From: Pardosa pseudoannulata | Lineage: Eukaryota > Arthropoda > Arachnida > Araneae > Lycosidae | Length of the DNA: 64,000 nucleotides | Direction of reading: 5' to 3' | Assembly (NCBI GenBank): GCA_032207245.1 | Contig: CM063506.1 | Coordinates: 35,739,809 to 35,803,808 of the forward strand | Shown here: positions 10,701-20,395 of the stretch, in pieces | How the letters are laid out: each line of letters begins with the position of its first letter | How positions within the stretch are numbered: the stretch's first letter is position 1 | Translations under genes and position numbers: made by a program | The notes under the pieces: generated by a model | What the model saw: only the letters and a program-made list of their open reading frames with translations | Told to the model about the DNA's origin: nothing | Database searches by the model: none

Positions 10701-13700
10701 TCTTAAATTAATTGGGGAGGTATTTTTTATTAATATTCTTAAATGACATTTCTTTAAAATTTCTTTTTTTTTCATTTTCAATTTATTCATGGCAATATTC
10801 TATGTATTTATAAAAGTAAAGAAGATTTTCCAAAAATATTACTGTTGTAATGTACATACAACCTATATACCAGTGTTCGCTACAAGGGGGAAATACAGAA
10901 TGAATATAATACTTTATATTGAGATTCAGACATTTATTCTATACATTCATTTACAAATAGATCCTTGGTTATCATATACCATAATCATCAATTATTTATG
11001 TCTTCGATTTACACTATAATTATCATAATTCTCTTTATAAGGGGTTATTATTACTAACAGAGGCCTAAGTTAAGTGACTCTAAATATTATTTTATAAATT
11101 ACCTCCATTAAAGTCACAGGGGAGCAGGCAGGGGCTTTTCTCCCTACGTCAGTCTTCAGTTGATGCAGAGGGTCAGGTAGAGGCTTTTCTCATATGGTGA
11201 GTCAGTCCGGGTGTTTGGGCGCACAGAACAAGTCAATGCTGGTGGGTTCTTGTCCCACTTCTTTCGAATCCCGACTTCAACTCCTCTCTTTAACTTCGTT
11301 TCCCAACTCTTCACCTCAGTTCCAACACCCCTTTTTCCTTCCTTTCCAATCACTTGTTCTCGGGAAATTTTCCCACATCTCTATGCCCTTTGGGAGTGCA
11401 GGTGGACTCATTAAAGTAGCCCCTTTTGTGCAAGCTGACATTACTTTTTAGCCCCTGCTCCCATAAGTCATGGTTACAGCTTTATGCGAGCTTGACCGTT
11501 ACTTTGCCATTCCGTGATCTATACCTTCTCTGCAGGGGTCCCTAAACTTGACATGAACAATTGGAGTCTTAAATTCCTCTAGAAAAATCCTCCCACAGCT
11601 GTCCATGCATGTGTAGATCACCGTGGGAAAGTACCTCGGTACAATTACATAGATGATGTATATTCTCCTTTTATTTATGACTATCTTAAAAATGAAATGA
11701 TTGTTCTATCATTCTATTTTATACAATTAAAATCTTTCACTATACTACTAAAATCTTTCATTTAATAATACAAATATTTATTTTTATCTTGTTTCTAAAG
11801 AAAGGAAAATTTTATTTATTTGTTTTCAATATTAGGTATAATTTGGATTAAGATAATCCTGTCAGTTTAAATATGTATTATGTTTTCAGCCCATAAAATT
11901 TTAATATTTTCAGAGATGGTATATTGACAGTTATGCTTTTCTGTAATTAAATAAACTTTTTTCTTTATTTCAGAAACATTCTTCTGAATTACGGTTTTTA
12001 TAATCCAAAAATTGGATATACACAAGGAATGTCAGACTTGCTTGCACCTATCCTTGCTGCTGTGCAGGATGAGTCGGAAGCATTTTGGTGTTTTGTAGGA
12101 CTCATGCAGAGAACAATTTTTGTCACCTGTCCAAAAGATTTTGACATGGATGTAAATCTAGTAAGTTTAAAATTTTATTTGTATAGATACTGTACATATG
12201 TAGCTATTATGGTAATATAAAGCTAGTACTTTTTGCCTTCATTCTTTACTTCCTTTTATAAAGTTATTGGTGTGCATAGGATCTCTGTTTGAATATTTCT
12301 CTAAAATGCATCAACTTCAAACCAAATTTTAGTAAAATTTAAGTTTATCTATTCCTTTATATATATATTTTTTCAGTAAATAAGAAAAATATATGCATAA
12401 GAGAACTCCATGTAAATAAAGGAAGTTTTTTCAACAATTTATATATTTGTATAACTTAATAGAACATAACCACCACATATCATGACTGACAGAGTACATG
12501 AAATTAGCTGTTTAAGTAGACCCAGTTCTAATATTAGTTCTCAGCACAGTTCTAGCTAAACATAAAATTTGAAAATGAAGCTATATTTAGTCTTTCATTG
12601 TCTCCTATGCAATTTTTTTATTTAATACTATATATTTAATTTTTATTTAATACTTTCATTATTTGATATTTATTATTTAATATTATCAGAAATAAAGTTA
12701 GTATTATAATTGTAAAAACTTTTGTTCTTTAGATTTCAATAAAAATCCATACCAGAATCCATTTTGATTAGTTTAAGCATTATATTTGCATGTACATACA
12801 AGTAAACTTTAACTTTGGAACTTTCAGTATCTATTTTCATTATATCTGAATGCATTTTGGCTAATTTTATTATGTCGGCATTATGCATATATGTATGTAT
12901 GTTGTACAACACAAAAACAATTGGACAAAGACTGTTGAAATTTTATATTTAGGACTGTTGCAACATCTAGTTGTGCATCTATATTTTTTATTGCAATCTG
13001 TACTCTATATAATTAAAATGCTATTTGTAGCCGCTAGATGTGAGTGCTTGAGCTGTTCTCATTGTTAAATTAATATATACTACTCATTACTGAATATAAT
13101 TCTAGTCATTGGTAAAATTATTGTTATAGAAATTTTTATGTTATTAAAATCTAATATTTTAGTAATTGTGTGACTGTCCAATTTTTAAAGGATTGGAGGA
13201 TTATATCCCACATTCAAATAAAATGAATTTAGAAGTACAGTAAAAAAATGTGTATAATTTGATAGGTGTGCAAAGAAGTAATGCAGTGTTCATTTCCTAT
13301 TTTCAATTGGAGTATTCTTAATATACTAGATCTCAAACCTAACTATAATTTAACCTCAAATTAAACCTAACTATAATTTATTAGATGTAAGTATTGATTA
13401 ATTATTATATACTATTTTTATGAAGTTATCTGTTTTGAGGTTTAATAAGGAGCACATTTCATAGTCACTAGAGTTTTCATGTATGCTAAATAATATTTTG
13501 ACTTTGACCCTTTTATGCAATGCCATATTATATCTGTAACATCTGTAATACCTTTCACACTGACACAGCTGATTATCTAATATTAATAAATTTCATCATA
13601 ACAGATTTTAAACTATATGTTGTGGTAATAAAAATATTTAATAAATGTTTAATTTAAAAAATAATAAATGATACACTTGATGAGGTGCAGAGTTTAATTC

Positions 13701-16700
13701 CAAAGAATACTAACTCTAAATATGATTTACAATAGTTTTATTTTGAAACAGCAAAGCTTAATCATCTTTTTGTAAAATGTATTAAATATAAACTGGGAAG
13801 TCATTTTAAATATTTTCTTAAGATTGTTCTCATGATATATATCAAATATTGACATATTTCTGTGGTAGTTGTTATATTCATTGATGTCATTTTCATATGG
13901 TAATTCTTTTGCATTTTAGGAAATATTTACATTGAAAAAATTATTTTGCATTAATGAATTATAATGGTATATAAAAATACTACAACTGAAAAGGCTGTAA
14001 TTTTGAAGATAGTTAAAAACAAAAATCATATCATTGCAAGCATATGTACACAGATAGAATAGAATTTTGGAGAAAAAAAAATCATTCAAATTCTAAAATA
14101 AGCAGTAATACTGACCAGTATTACTAGCCAGTAAATAATTCTTGTTCAAAATTAGACTGCAATATATTACAATATAGAAGTCATGGTGTATTATCCCACT
14201 TCTGACTTAAAAGCTATGAGCTACTTAGCATAGATCTGCTCTAAATGGACTAACAACCTTGAACCCATTTTAGTAATTTAGTATATAGAACCATTTAGAA
14301 TATACCATACCCTAAAACATCACCAAAACCATTGGCAACTTATCTACTTTGGTGACAAAATTTAGTTGCCAAAAGCATCAGTAATCAGCCAATATTTCAT
14401 CATTTAGTGAGATACCATGAAAACCTTACCTAAACGTTTAGCCTACCAGAGCTCCCATAATCAAGTTATCTTCATGTGCCAAATATAAGTGTTCTCCTGT
14501 TAAAAGACTATTTTATAATTTAATTCTTTAGTTTACCATCAATATTGCATTTAAAACTTGTTTTTATTAATATTGGATAGCTGAAATTTTATTGTTTTAG
14601 AAGCTTGTGTATAAATAAGATATTTATGTTAGATTTTAATACTTTAACATACATGCCAATAACATAACTATTCCATCTATGCTATTTATTTATCAATATT
14701 TGTTAAAAGTTTGTTTCTTTTTCAGATTTTGCTACATGATTCTGAAATTTAAATTACTTTTAAGTACTTTATATTTATTATATTTATAATTACAAATATC
14801 TGTAAGTTAAGAATTACTTAATCTGTAGATTTGTTTTGTCTTAATAATAAATTTATACCCTGAATTAGTGCTAAATTATAATTAAATATTAATTCAGTTT
14901 AGAATTTTAACAAATACAGATTTTAATGGTTGTTTCTTATTTTTCTGAATCTTTATTCATTTTTTAATTTAGAACTACTTGAGAGAACTTTTTCGTGTCA
15001 TGAATAGAAAATTCTACAATCATTTAGTTGCTGCTGAAGCTTTAGATCTTCTCTTTGTACATCGATGGATTCTCCTCTGCTTTAAAAGAGAATTTCCTGA
15101 AACAGAAGCAATGAAAATGTGGGAAGCTTGCTGGGCCCACTATCAAACTGACTATTTCCATTTGTTCATCTGCAGTGCTATAATATCTATTTATGGTGAC
15201 GATGTGATAGCCCAGTCACTAAGAGCTGATGAAATGATGGTTCATTTCAGCAGTTTAGCTATGCACATGAGTGGAGATCTTGTCTTGAGGAAGGTAGTAT
15301 AATTAGAGCTTATTGATATCTGAAAATTTTTCTGATGATGGGTGTAAAATCAGGGCCCAAATAAGATACTTTTGTGCCCGGGGCACAATCCAATTTTTGT
15401 GCCCTCAACCCCCATGTAAATTTATAGCGGCAAGTTATCATAATTACAGTCATATAAAAACTATAACATTGAATTAGCAAACAGATTTAAGAAATTAGCA
15501 TTAAAGTAATATTCAAAATCAAAAACACCAAATTTTCATTTTACGTAATCATTATTATCTCTGTTTAGCCATGCTAAAAATTAAGGACTTTTAAAGACCT
15601 ACAGTGACCCACTTTTTTTATATTTACCTTGTCACACTCACAAGCTCTGTGGTGCAGAAAAATAAATAATAATAGAATTAAAAATAATTTAAATTGATGA
15701 GATGATTTAATGGTTTATAGTGGTACGTTGCTAATAATCTGTCTTATAAATATGCAATAACCCATAGGATAAAAAGAGCACCAGGTTCGTTGAGGGAATT
15801 AATTATCAGGTAAATAACAGTAAAATTAAAGTAAATAGGAAACAATAGAGTTCATGACAAACACAATTACCTTGTACAATAATTTATTAAAACTTAATGC
15901 TGGTAGCTTATATTTGCAATTTTTCCCCACTTATATGTGTTTCAAGCACTCGACTAAATTTTCGTGCCTCCTAAAATTTTTTTGCCCAGGGCATGTGCCC
16001 TAAGTGCCCATGTGATAATCAGGCCCTGAGTAAAATGTCTACATTTGAGCAGACCTGGTTATAAACCATGGTTGAAATATGATATTTAAAATTCATTGAT
16101 TTAAATTAAGAACTTCCTTGACACTTTAAATTTTTTTAAACTTTCTTATTTACTTTGATCTTTACATTTTCAACCTTCCTGAACATCAAAATACCATTTT
16201 TTAAAATTATGTTTGTGCATGTGTATCTGTATGTGAATGTGAATGCAATAACTCGAGCATGTCTTGACTTACAGAAACCAAATTTTGAATGCATACATTA
16301 TAACTTCTTTCAACCTTTGAGTTACTTTTGGTGATTGAAAGTAGCTATTTATCTGAAACATTAATGAATGTCTATAGTGTAATGACTTGTGGGTCCAAAT
16401 TACAGCAATGAAATAAAAGCAAAGTTATTAAAAAAATGATTTTGTGGAGTTATATACAAAGGTATTTTACTAAAATGTGTAAAAATTTCATCTTTTACTC
16501 AACATGTATTCTGACCACAAATGAGAGCTGTGAAAAACTGGAGCTATAACCTAATGGTCTATAAGAAAACTGTCAAGCAGCAATGAGGGAGGAAAAAAAA
16601 AAGCTAAGTTCTAAAACAGCCAGTTTTGATTTTCTTATCACTACGGTCTACCAAATGAATCTCTCAAAAGAACTGGCCATCTTTCCTTTGTCCTTGTGTA

Positions 16701-17246
16701 TCTTAAAACTTGAGTAGAAGGGAGGTTTCTAAAGGACCCTCCATAGTTGATTCACTGGGACTGCAACAGAAATAGGTCTTGGTTTCATCTCATTCCCTCC
16801 AAATAGCTTTGTAATTTGCTTCTTTTGGACTAGGTTAATCCTTTGGGAATTTTGCTGATCAGCAGCATTAGAGGAGCTCTAAAACCTTTGAAAAAGCCTC
16901 TACTCTATATAAGTGTGCACAACAAGAAGTCTGGAAAATGTGCAATGCCAAATCAACTATTTCTCACTTCAATAACTGCCTATGACTTCTTTTTTATCAT
17001 GCAGAAAGTGATGGGGTGTCCTACCCTATGTAGATAGATGCATTGAATGATATAGGTGCATGTGGCATCATAATAGTACCCATTCAGAGTTCTAGCTTTT
17101 GTTGTATGTCTCTTTGATTAATAAATATAAATATATATACCTTGTCATGATTCATGAGCAATGCACATTTTCATTTAAGTTTGTAAAGTAAAATAGTTTG
17201 TTAGTGTAGCTAAAAACAAATATTATTTATGTGAGGGTGTTCATAT

Positions 17247-17282
<36 letters not shown>

Positions 17283-19988
17283 AGAACAAAATCCTGACCA
17301 AAGAATGTAGTTACTTTCCGGTTCAATAAGTATACAAAAAAAGTCAAGGGAGGGAGCTAGTCCCAATTTTTATATGGCATATTTCTACATATTTAATTTC
17401 AACTGTGTCATTTTTTCCTTGCCAAACTATTTCATTGGTATGAATAATAGTATTATTATATATAAAGTTAAAAGTATTTAATATTTTATTTATGTCTCAC
17501 GCTTAATATTTTTTGTGTTTTAATTATTTCTAAATTACTTCAAGAAAAATATATGTACTTTTCCATTAGCTGAGTGTAAGGATAAATTGCCAAATATATT
17601 ATGTTTAATCTTTTTTAGTTTATATTACTTTAGTTTTTGGCAAGTGCTTAGATTGCTGTATGAAAAGGAGTTGTTTTATTTTCAAAATTCTTTTTATTGC
17701 TGGTAATTGAAGTAACTCTAAGAGAAATAGCTGTGAATACTGGAAAACATAAAATCTTATTCAAATTTCAAAATAAATATAACTTTCAATTTGAAGAGCT
17801 CCAATACTCAGACTGAAGGCTGGACATGAAGGAGGTAGTTCTTTCTAAAATGCAAAATATAATATTTAATATGTGTGCCTGCAAAGGTAGTTATTAAAAT
17901 TAAAAATTTAGCATTTGTGTTAATTCATAGTTGTGAGTTAAAAAGGTTTGTCAGTAAAATTTAATACATTTCTTATTTTTTTAATAATAAATTGTATAAA
18001 GAAAATAAGAAAGTATTAAGTATATCTGGTACATCAAAAGTAAACGGCACTAGAGCCATTTTTTAATTGAGATTTTTGCATATTCATGTATAATTTATTT
18101 TTCTCATTTTGATTATTCTTGTGAGCATTTTGATCATGATTCATGTATTATTTGTTCTCATCATTTATTCATCCTTTTATATGTGATAAAATCTTTACCT
18201 TCATTTCGTAAAACTGAGTAATGATTAAACTGGAAAAATATTATATAAACCAGTATGTTTTTAAGGTAAAGACCCTCATTTGGGCATAAAGTATTGTATT
18301 TCATATGTTTTAGGCACTATGTCTTCCCTATTACCTTAGATATTAAATTTTTCACTAAAAAAGCCAAACTTGATATAAATCTCTAAAAATATTTATTGTG
18401 ATCTCTTTTAACATTTAAAATGTGTAATATAGTGCCCTTTATTCCCAATTGTGCTGATATTTTAATTTAATACACTTTCATAGTTTTGTATACTTCCTTA
18501 AATAAAGAGCATTTACTAGGAATGGAATGTATTTTTGTGATACATTTTCATCACTATTAGACATTCTCTATATATACAACCAATCTCTTTTATGGGTGAA
18601 TGATGGCTGTACATGTAGGGTACTGCCTTTTGATCTTTTGTTGTGAATCATTTTGTTGACATGTATATCTTCAGATATTCATAATTAGCTTTAAGTGATA
18701 AGTCCTTGTCTCATTAGATCTTAAGTTATCTGTCTACATTAAAAATGCTATTTTTTGTCAAAAATCATAATTTTTTTTTATTTCTCTATTGTAAAATTTC
18801 AACTTTTAGGCTTCTAAATCTGTTTTTTTTTTCGTCTGTATGGCATTTTAAAGAAAAGTTACAGCTGTTTAAACATTAGTGACAGCTGTTAAAACAAAAC
18901 GGAAGTAGCGACTTCGGAAACGGATGTTGTGAATCTAAAGCCTTTTAAAAAGAGCATTTTTTAAACAAAACTTTTTAAATTTTCATGAAGATTAGTTTAA
19001 ACATTTTTCTAGTTTTTTTAATAATTAGCAACTAGGCAATTAGAAAGTTTTGAAGCAAGAAAACGTGGGGAATTTTAAACATGCATTTTAATTTTTTAAT
19101 AGTTAAAGTTGCTTTCATAAACTTCAAACGCGTTTTTCTCAGAACGGTATTTTTAATAAAATGTTGAAACTTTTAAGTTTCAACATTTCTCAAAGTTTTG
19201 TGATTTCTCAAAAAGTTCTTAAAAATATTCTGTTGAAAATTATTATGAATGCTTTTGATAGTATTTACTAGTGAATGAACTAAAAACTTTAAATTTGGAT
19301 AATTTTCAATGATGTTACACTCATAGTTAGATATAAACGTAATAAAAATTCATTAAAAATTCAATGTGTACAATTTTGAAGGACCAAAATTTTTTACCAA
19401 ATTTAAATTAAGCAAAGATTTTAGGTGACTCACTAGTCCAGTGTATAAGAAATGTGTTGCATCAAAAAATATTGAAATAATTTAATTTATTAAAAAATTA
19501 GACCCTTTGAAAAAAAACTGATTTTTTTACTAAATTTTCTTTATTTATTAGAAATTTTATAAAAACTTCTCCAGGAATAAATTTCTTAAGTGCAATTCTG
19601 TATGATAATATAAAAAATAAATCTGAAAATGTAAAAACATGAACTAGTTTCTATGTTTAAAGAAAAATGTTCTCCGAACGTAGATGGATACCTTAAGTAG
19701 CAAAATGTTGACAACTAACTTTTCTTTTATTCGCAAATCCAACATATATGTATATTTTTTGTACATAGTTCTTTAAGTTAAAGCTATTTTTTCTTTTAAC
19801 AGGCAAGGGGTCTCTTACACCAATTTCGTCTGTTACCTCGAATACCTTGTACATTGTCAAAATTGTGTGAACTGTGTGGACCTGGTATGTGGGATAGTGG
19901 CCATGTGCCTATCATAGATTGTTCAGGAGATCATGGTGATCATTCTTGTCCTTATGGGGGTCAAGATCCCACTCTTAAAGTGCTGTGA
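1425..19988 (+). CDS. TBC1D16: TBC1D16, Rab GTPase-activating protein (3' part of the gene, 8 exons)
   Basis: Eight exons (1425-1733, 3552-3724, 6027-6191, 8160-8308, 9578-9712, 11974-12160, 14973-15293, 19803-19988) join in one frame through GT-AG introns and end at TGA. Counted from the ATG at 1427 they encode 540 residues. The product matches vertebrate TBC1D16 from its mid-region to near the C-terminus, including MRSLRLFYSNKECTSGQLV, KREFPETEAMKMWEACWAHY and GPGMWDSGHVP. TBC proteins speed GTP hydrolysis by Rabs. TBC1D16 is known as a GAP for Rab4A, with a role in receptor recycling from endosomes. The TBC domain begins near residue 216. It keeps the IxxDxxR motif as VEKDVVR (Arg finger R290) and the YxQG motif as YTQG (Gln finger Q327), so it should be catalytically competent. 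Vertebrate TBC1D16 has roughly 770 residues, so the N-terminal exons lie upstream of the window. The first exon here starts with two bases of a split codon, so ATG 1427 is probably internal. Each gene-body intron carries the same AT-rich background. Confidence 0.96.
1734..3551. other. TBC1D16 intron (visible intron 1)
   Basis: GT-AG intron, very AT-rich, with a T run of about 28 bases at 1971-1997. The open frames at 2435-2717 and 2957-3268 are Phe/Ile/Leu/Lys-rich and typical of chance frames in such DNA. No element with clear ends is seen. Confidence 0.7.
3552..3724 (+). CDS. TBC1D16: TBC1D16 visible exon 2 (conserved pre-TBC domain)
   Basis: Acceptor TTTTAG|GT and donor AAG|GTAATT. The exon encodes SQMRSLRLFYSNKECTSG followed by QLVIASRESQYKILHFHYGG and LDKLAKIFEEYNF (residues 103-160). 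This is the best conserved block outside the TBC domain of the family, and it resembles a PH-like lipid or protein binding module. It ends in phase 0. Confidence 0.96.
4790..4828 (+). promoter_or_regulatory. E-box palindrome, Ets-like sites and heat-shock element in the LTR
   Basis: GTCACGTGAC (4790-4799) is a palindromic CACGTG E-box. ACTTCCGGTTCCGG follows and holds an Ets-type core. TTCtgGAAtaTTC (4816-4828) is a perfect three-unit heat-shock element, about 20 bases before the TATA box. The motifs are seen directly; their use is inference. Confidence 0.55.
4847..4853 (+). promoter_or_regulatory. LTR TATA box
   Basis: TATATAAAGCAGG in a locally GC-richer setting. Transcription would be expected to start about 30 bases downstream, near the GAGAGAGAG stretch at 4874-4882. 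Confidence 0.6.
4942..4947 (+). terminator. LTR poly(A) signal AATAAA
   Basis: AATAAA lies 95 bases after the TATA box, the spacing expected for the R region of an LTR. It is in the sense direction of TBC1D16 and could in principle cause premature polyadenylation within intron 2. Confidence 0.5.
5866..6050 (+). repeat. 93-bp tandem duplication across the acceptor of exon 3
   Basis: AGGTTTCAAAGATTAAATTC (5871) recurs as AGGTTTTGAAGATTAAATTC (5964), and AGCCAAGCAATAGCTATCCAT (5932) recurs as AGCCAAGTGATAGCCATCCAT (6025). The constant offset is 93. The downstream copy holds the used acceptor and the first codons of exon 3. The upstream copy holds a decayed version, ending in TTTTAAG. Confidence 0.85.
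6027..6191 (+). CDS. TBC1D16: TBC1D16 visible exon 3 (linker to TBC domain)
   Basis: Acceptor TTTCAG|CCA and donor AAA|GTAACT, 55 codons in phase 0. Conserved pieces are RQFSVCRPEV, CHPEEGIYSMV and ELQLRK, which line up with vertebrate MQFSIRRPKL, HPEESMYKRL and EYKLRK. It contains an in-frame ATG at 6117. That is the first Met downstream of the intronic LTR promoter and would start a 350-residue protein that keeps the whole TBC domain. Confidence 0.95.
6192..8159. other. TBC1D16 intron (visible intron 3)
   Basis: AT-rich intron with short A runs. No element with clear ends is seen, and the frames at 6553-6798 and 7610-7807 look like chance. Confidence 0.7.
8160..8308 (+). CDS. TBC1D16: TBC1D16 visible exon 4 (start of TBC domain)
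   Basis: Acceptor TTTTAG|GAA and donor AAAAG|GTATGA. It encodes EIFFAGLDIKLRKEVWPFLL and on through HYYNFHSTFDERDQ. It holds the typical TBC opening (Gly-Leu/Ile ... Arg ... Val-Trp). The exon ends with two bases of an Arg codon. Confidence 0.96.
8810..8895 (+). repeat. Short tandem repeat, unit about 25-28 bp
   Basis: ATGGTTAAGTTTTAAAAATAGAA occurs at 8810, 8838 and 8863, followed by degenerate half units. It lies in visible intron 4 of TBC1D16. Confidence 0.8.
8921..9075 (+). repeat. Duplicated segment, copy in intron 4
   Basis: From GATTGTTCTATCATTCTATT to AGGTATAAT this matches 11699-11842 in the next intron with small indels. A preceding piece (8791-8822, TTTTATGCAACAATGGTTAAG) matches 10516-10549. 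Confidence 0.8.
9578..9712 (+). CDS. TBC1D16: TBC1D16 visible exon 5 (arginine finger)
   Basis: Acceptor TGTTTAG|A and donor GAA|GTGAGA. It encodes DLFWRNIQCTVEKDVVRTDR. This includes the IxxDxxR GAP motif, with the catalytic Arg at residue 290 of the visible protein. The Asp of the motif (D287) is also intact. The ATG at 9510 seen in the raw frame lies in the intron and is not a start. Confidence 0.96.
10550..11698. mobile_element. Probable insertion of about 1.15 kb in intron 5
   Basis: The two halves of the duplicated segment are adjacent in intron 4 but separated here by this stretch. The part 11110-11660 is markedly GC-richer than its surroundings. It contains an imperfect inverted pair, GGGAGCAGGCAGGGGC near 11121 and GCCCCTGCTCCC near 11452. 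I do not recognise the element. The overlapping short frames at 11156-11451 reflect the GC-rich base composition rather than a gene. Confidence 0.45.
11699..11842 (+). repeat. Duplicated segment, copy in intron 5
   Basis: Second copy of the sequence at 8921-9075. It ends 131 bases before exon 6. Confidence 0.8.
11974..12160 (+). CDS. TBC1D16: TBC1D16 visible exon 6 (glutamine finger)
   Basis: Acceptor TTTCAG|A and donor CTA|GTAAGT. It encodes KNILLNYGFYNPKIGYTQGM and on through FWCFVGLMQRTIFVTCPKD. The second catalytic motif, YxQG, is YTQG here (Q327). It ends in phase 0. Confidence 0.96.
12161..14972. other. TBC1D16 intron (visible intron 6)
   Basis: AT-rich. It contains a perfect palindrome, AGTAATACTG-AC-CAGTATTACT (14104-14125), and a piece at 13184-13240 similar to 213-268. 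No gene or complete element is recognised. Confidence 0.65.
14973..15293 (+). CDS. TBC1D16: TBC1D16 visible exon 7 (C-terminal half of TBC domain)
   Basis: Acceptor AATTTAG|AAC and donor AAG|GTAGTA, 107 codons. It encodes the helical C-lobe with WILLCFKREFPETEAMKMW, EACWAHYQTDYFHLFIC and IYGDDVIAQSL, nearly identical to vertebrate TBC1D16. This is the longest exon and the most conserved one in the window. Confidence 0.97.
15351..16028. mobile_element. hAT-type non-autonomous element in intron 7
   Basis: A 678-bp unit has CAGGGCC at the left end and GGCCCTG at the right. Its flanks are TGTAAAAT (15343-15350) and AGTAAAAT (16029-16036), an 8-bp target duplication with one mismatch. GC-rich subterminal dyads such as TTGTGCCCGGGGCACAA sit just inside the left end, and GGGCATGTGCCC sits near the right. 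The CAGGG ends with an 8-bp duplication are the hAT signature. There is no transposase frame. Confidence 0.8.
16040..19802. other. Remainder of TBC1D16 intron 7
   Basis: A somewhat GC-richer stretch at 16560-17040 may be an unrecognised element remnant, and its 64-codon frame has no known features. A T run of about 30 lies at 17250-17279. A perfect 14-bp-arm hairpin lies at 19159-19188. The rest is plain AT-rich intron. Confidence 0.5.
19803..19988 (+). CDS. TBC1D16: TBC1D16 last coding exon (Cys-rich tail and stop)
   Basis: Acceptor TTTAACAG|GCA. It encodes ARGLLHQFRLLPRIPCTLSK followed by LCELCGPGMWDSGHVP and a Cys/His-rich tail ending in SCPYGGQDPTLKVL, then TGA at 19986. The tail is about 20 residues shorter than in vertebrates after the shared CPYGG. 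The preceding intron of 4.5 kb is the longest in the visible gene. Confidence 0.96.
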   Translation, partial: ARGLLHQFRLLPRIPCTLSKLCELCGPGMWDSGHVPIIDCSGDHGDHSCPYGGQDPTLKVL

Positions 19989-20395
19989 GCTTTTACTCTA
20001 AAGCAGTGGCAATACAGAAAAAAAAAATGGGATTTACAGTCATAAATTATTTGTGTTATTTGTTTATTCATCATGTATTTATAATGTGGATGTTATCAGA
20101 TATATTATTTTATATTTAGAAAATATTTGTTCCTACTGAAAATGGTGTTCTGTTCAAGATTTTTATTTGGTACTATTGATGGTTTTATTCATTTTTATAT
20201 GGTAGCTGTCTGCCAATGCTTTATTTTTATAAAAAAAAATTTTGTTTAGTATCATTTTAATTTTCTATTTTGCTTATTTTCAACACACATACTTGTATAA
20301 GTATTGTGTAGTCCTACCTGTGCAATTTTATCTCATTTGAATTCTAGTCATTTTTAAAGTTTTTTTTTAAATAAAGTATTCTTTTAACTAATTAA
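19989..20395 (+). other. Probable 3' UTR start of TBC1D16
   Basis: The first canonical AATAAA after the stop is at 20369-20374. Further AATAAA motifs follow by chance in this AT-rich DNA, so the true cleavage site cannot be fixed from sequence alone. Confidence 0.4.

Noticed and set aside
11156..11451. Overlapping frames on both strands in the GC-richer island
   Set aside because: Three overlapping frames of similar length without motif point to base composition. The island looks like an inserted repeat.
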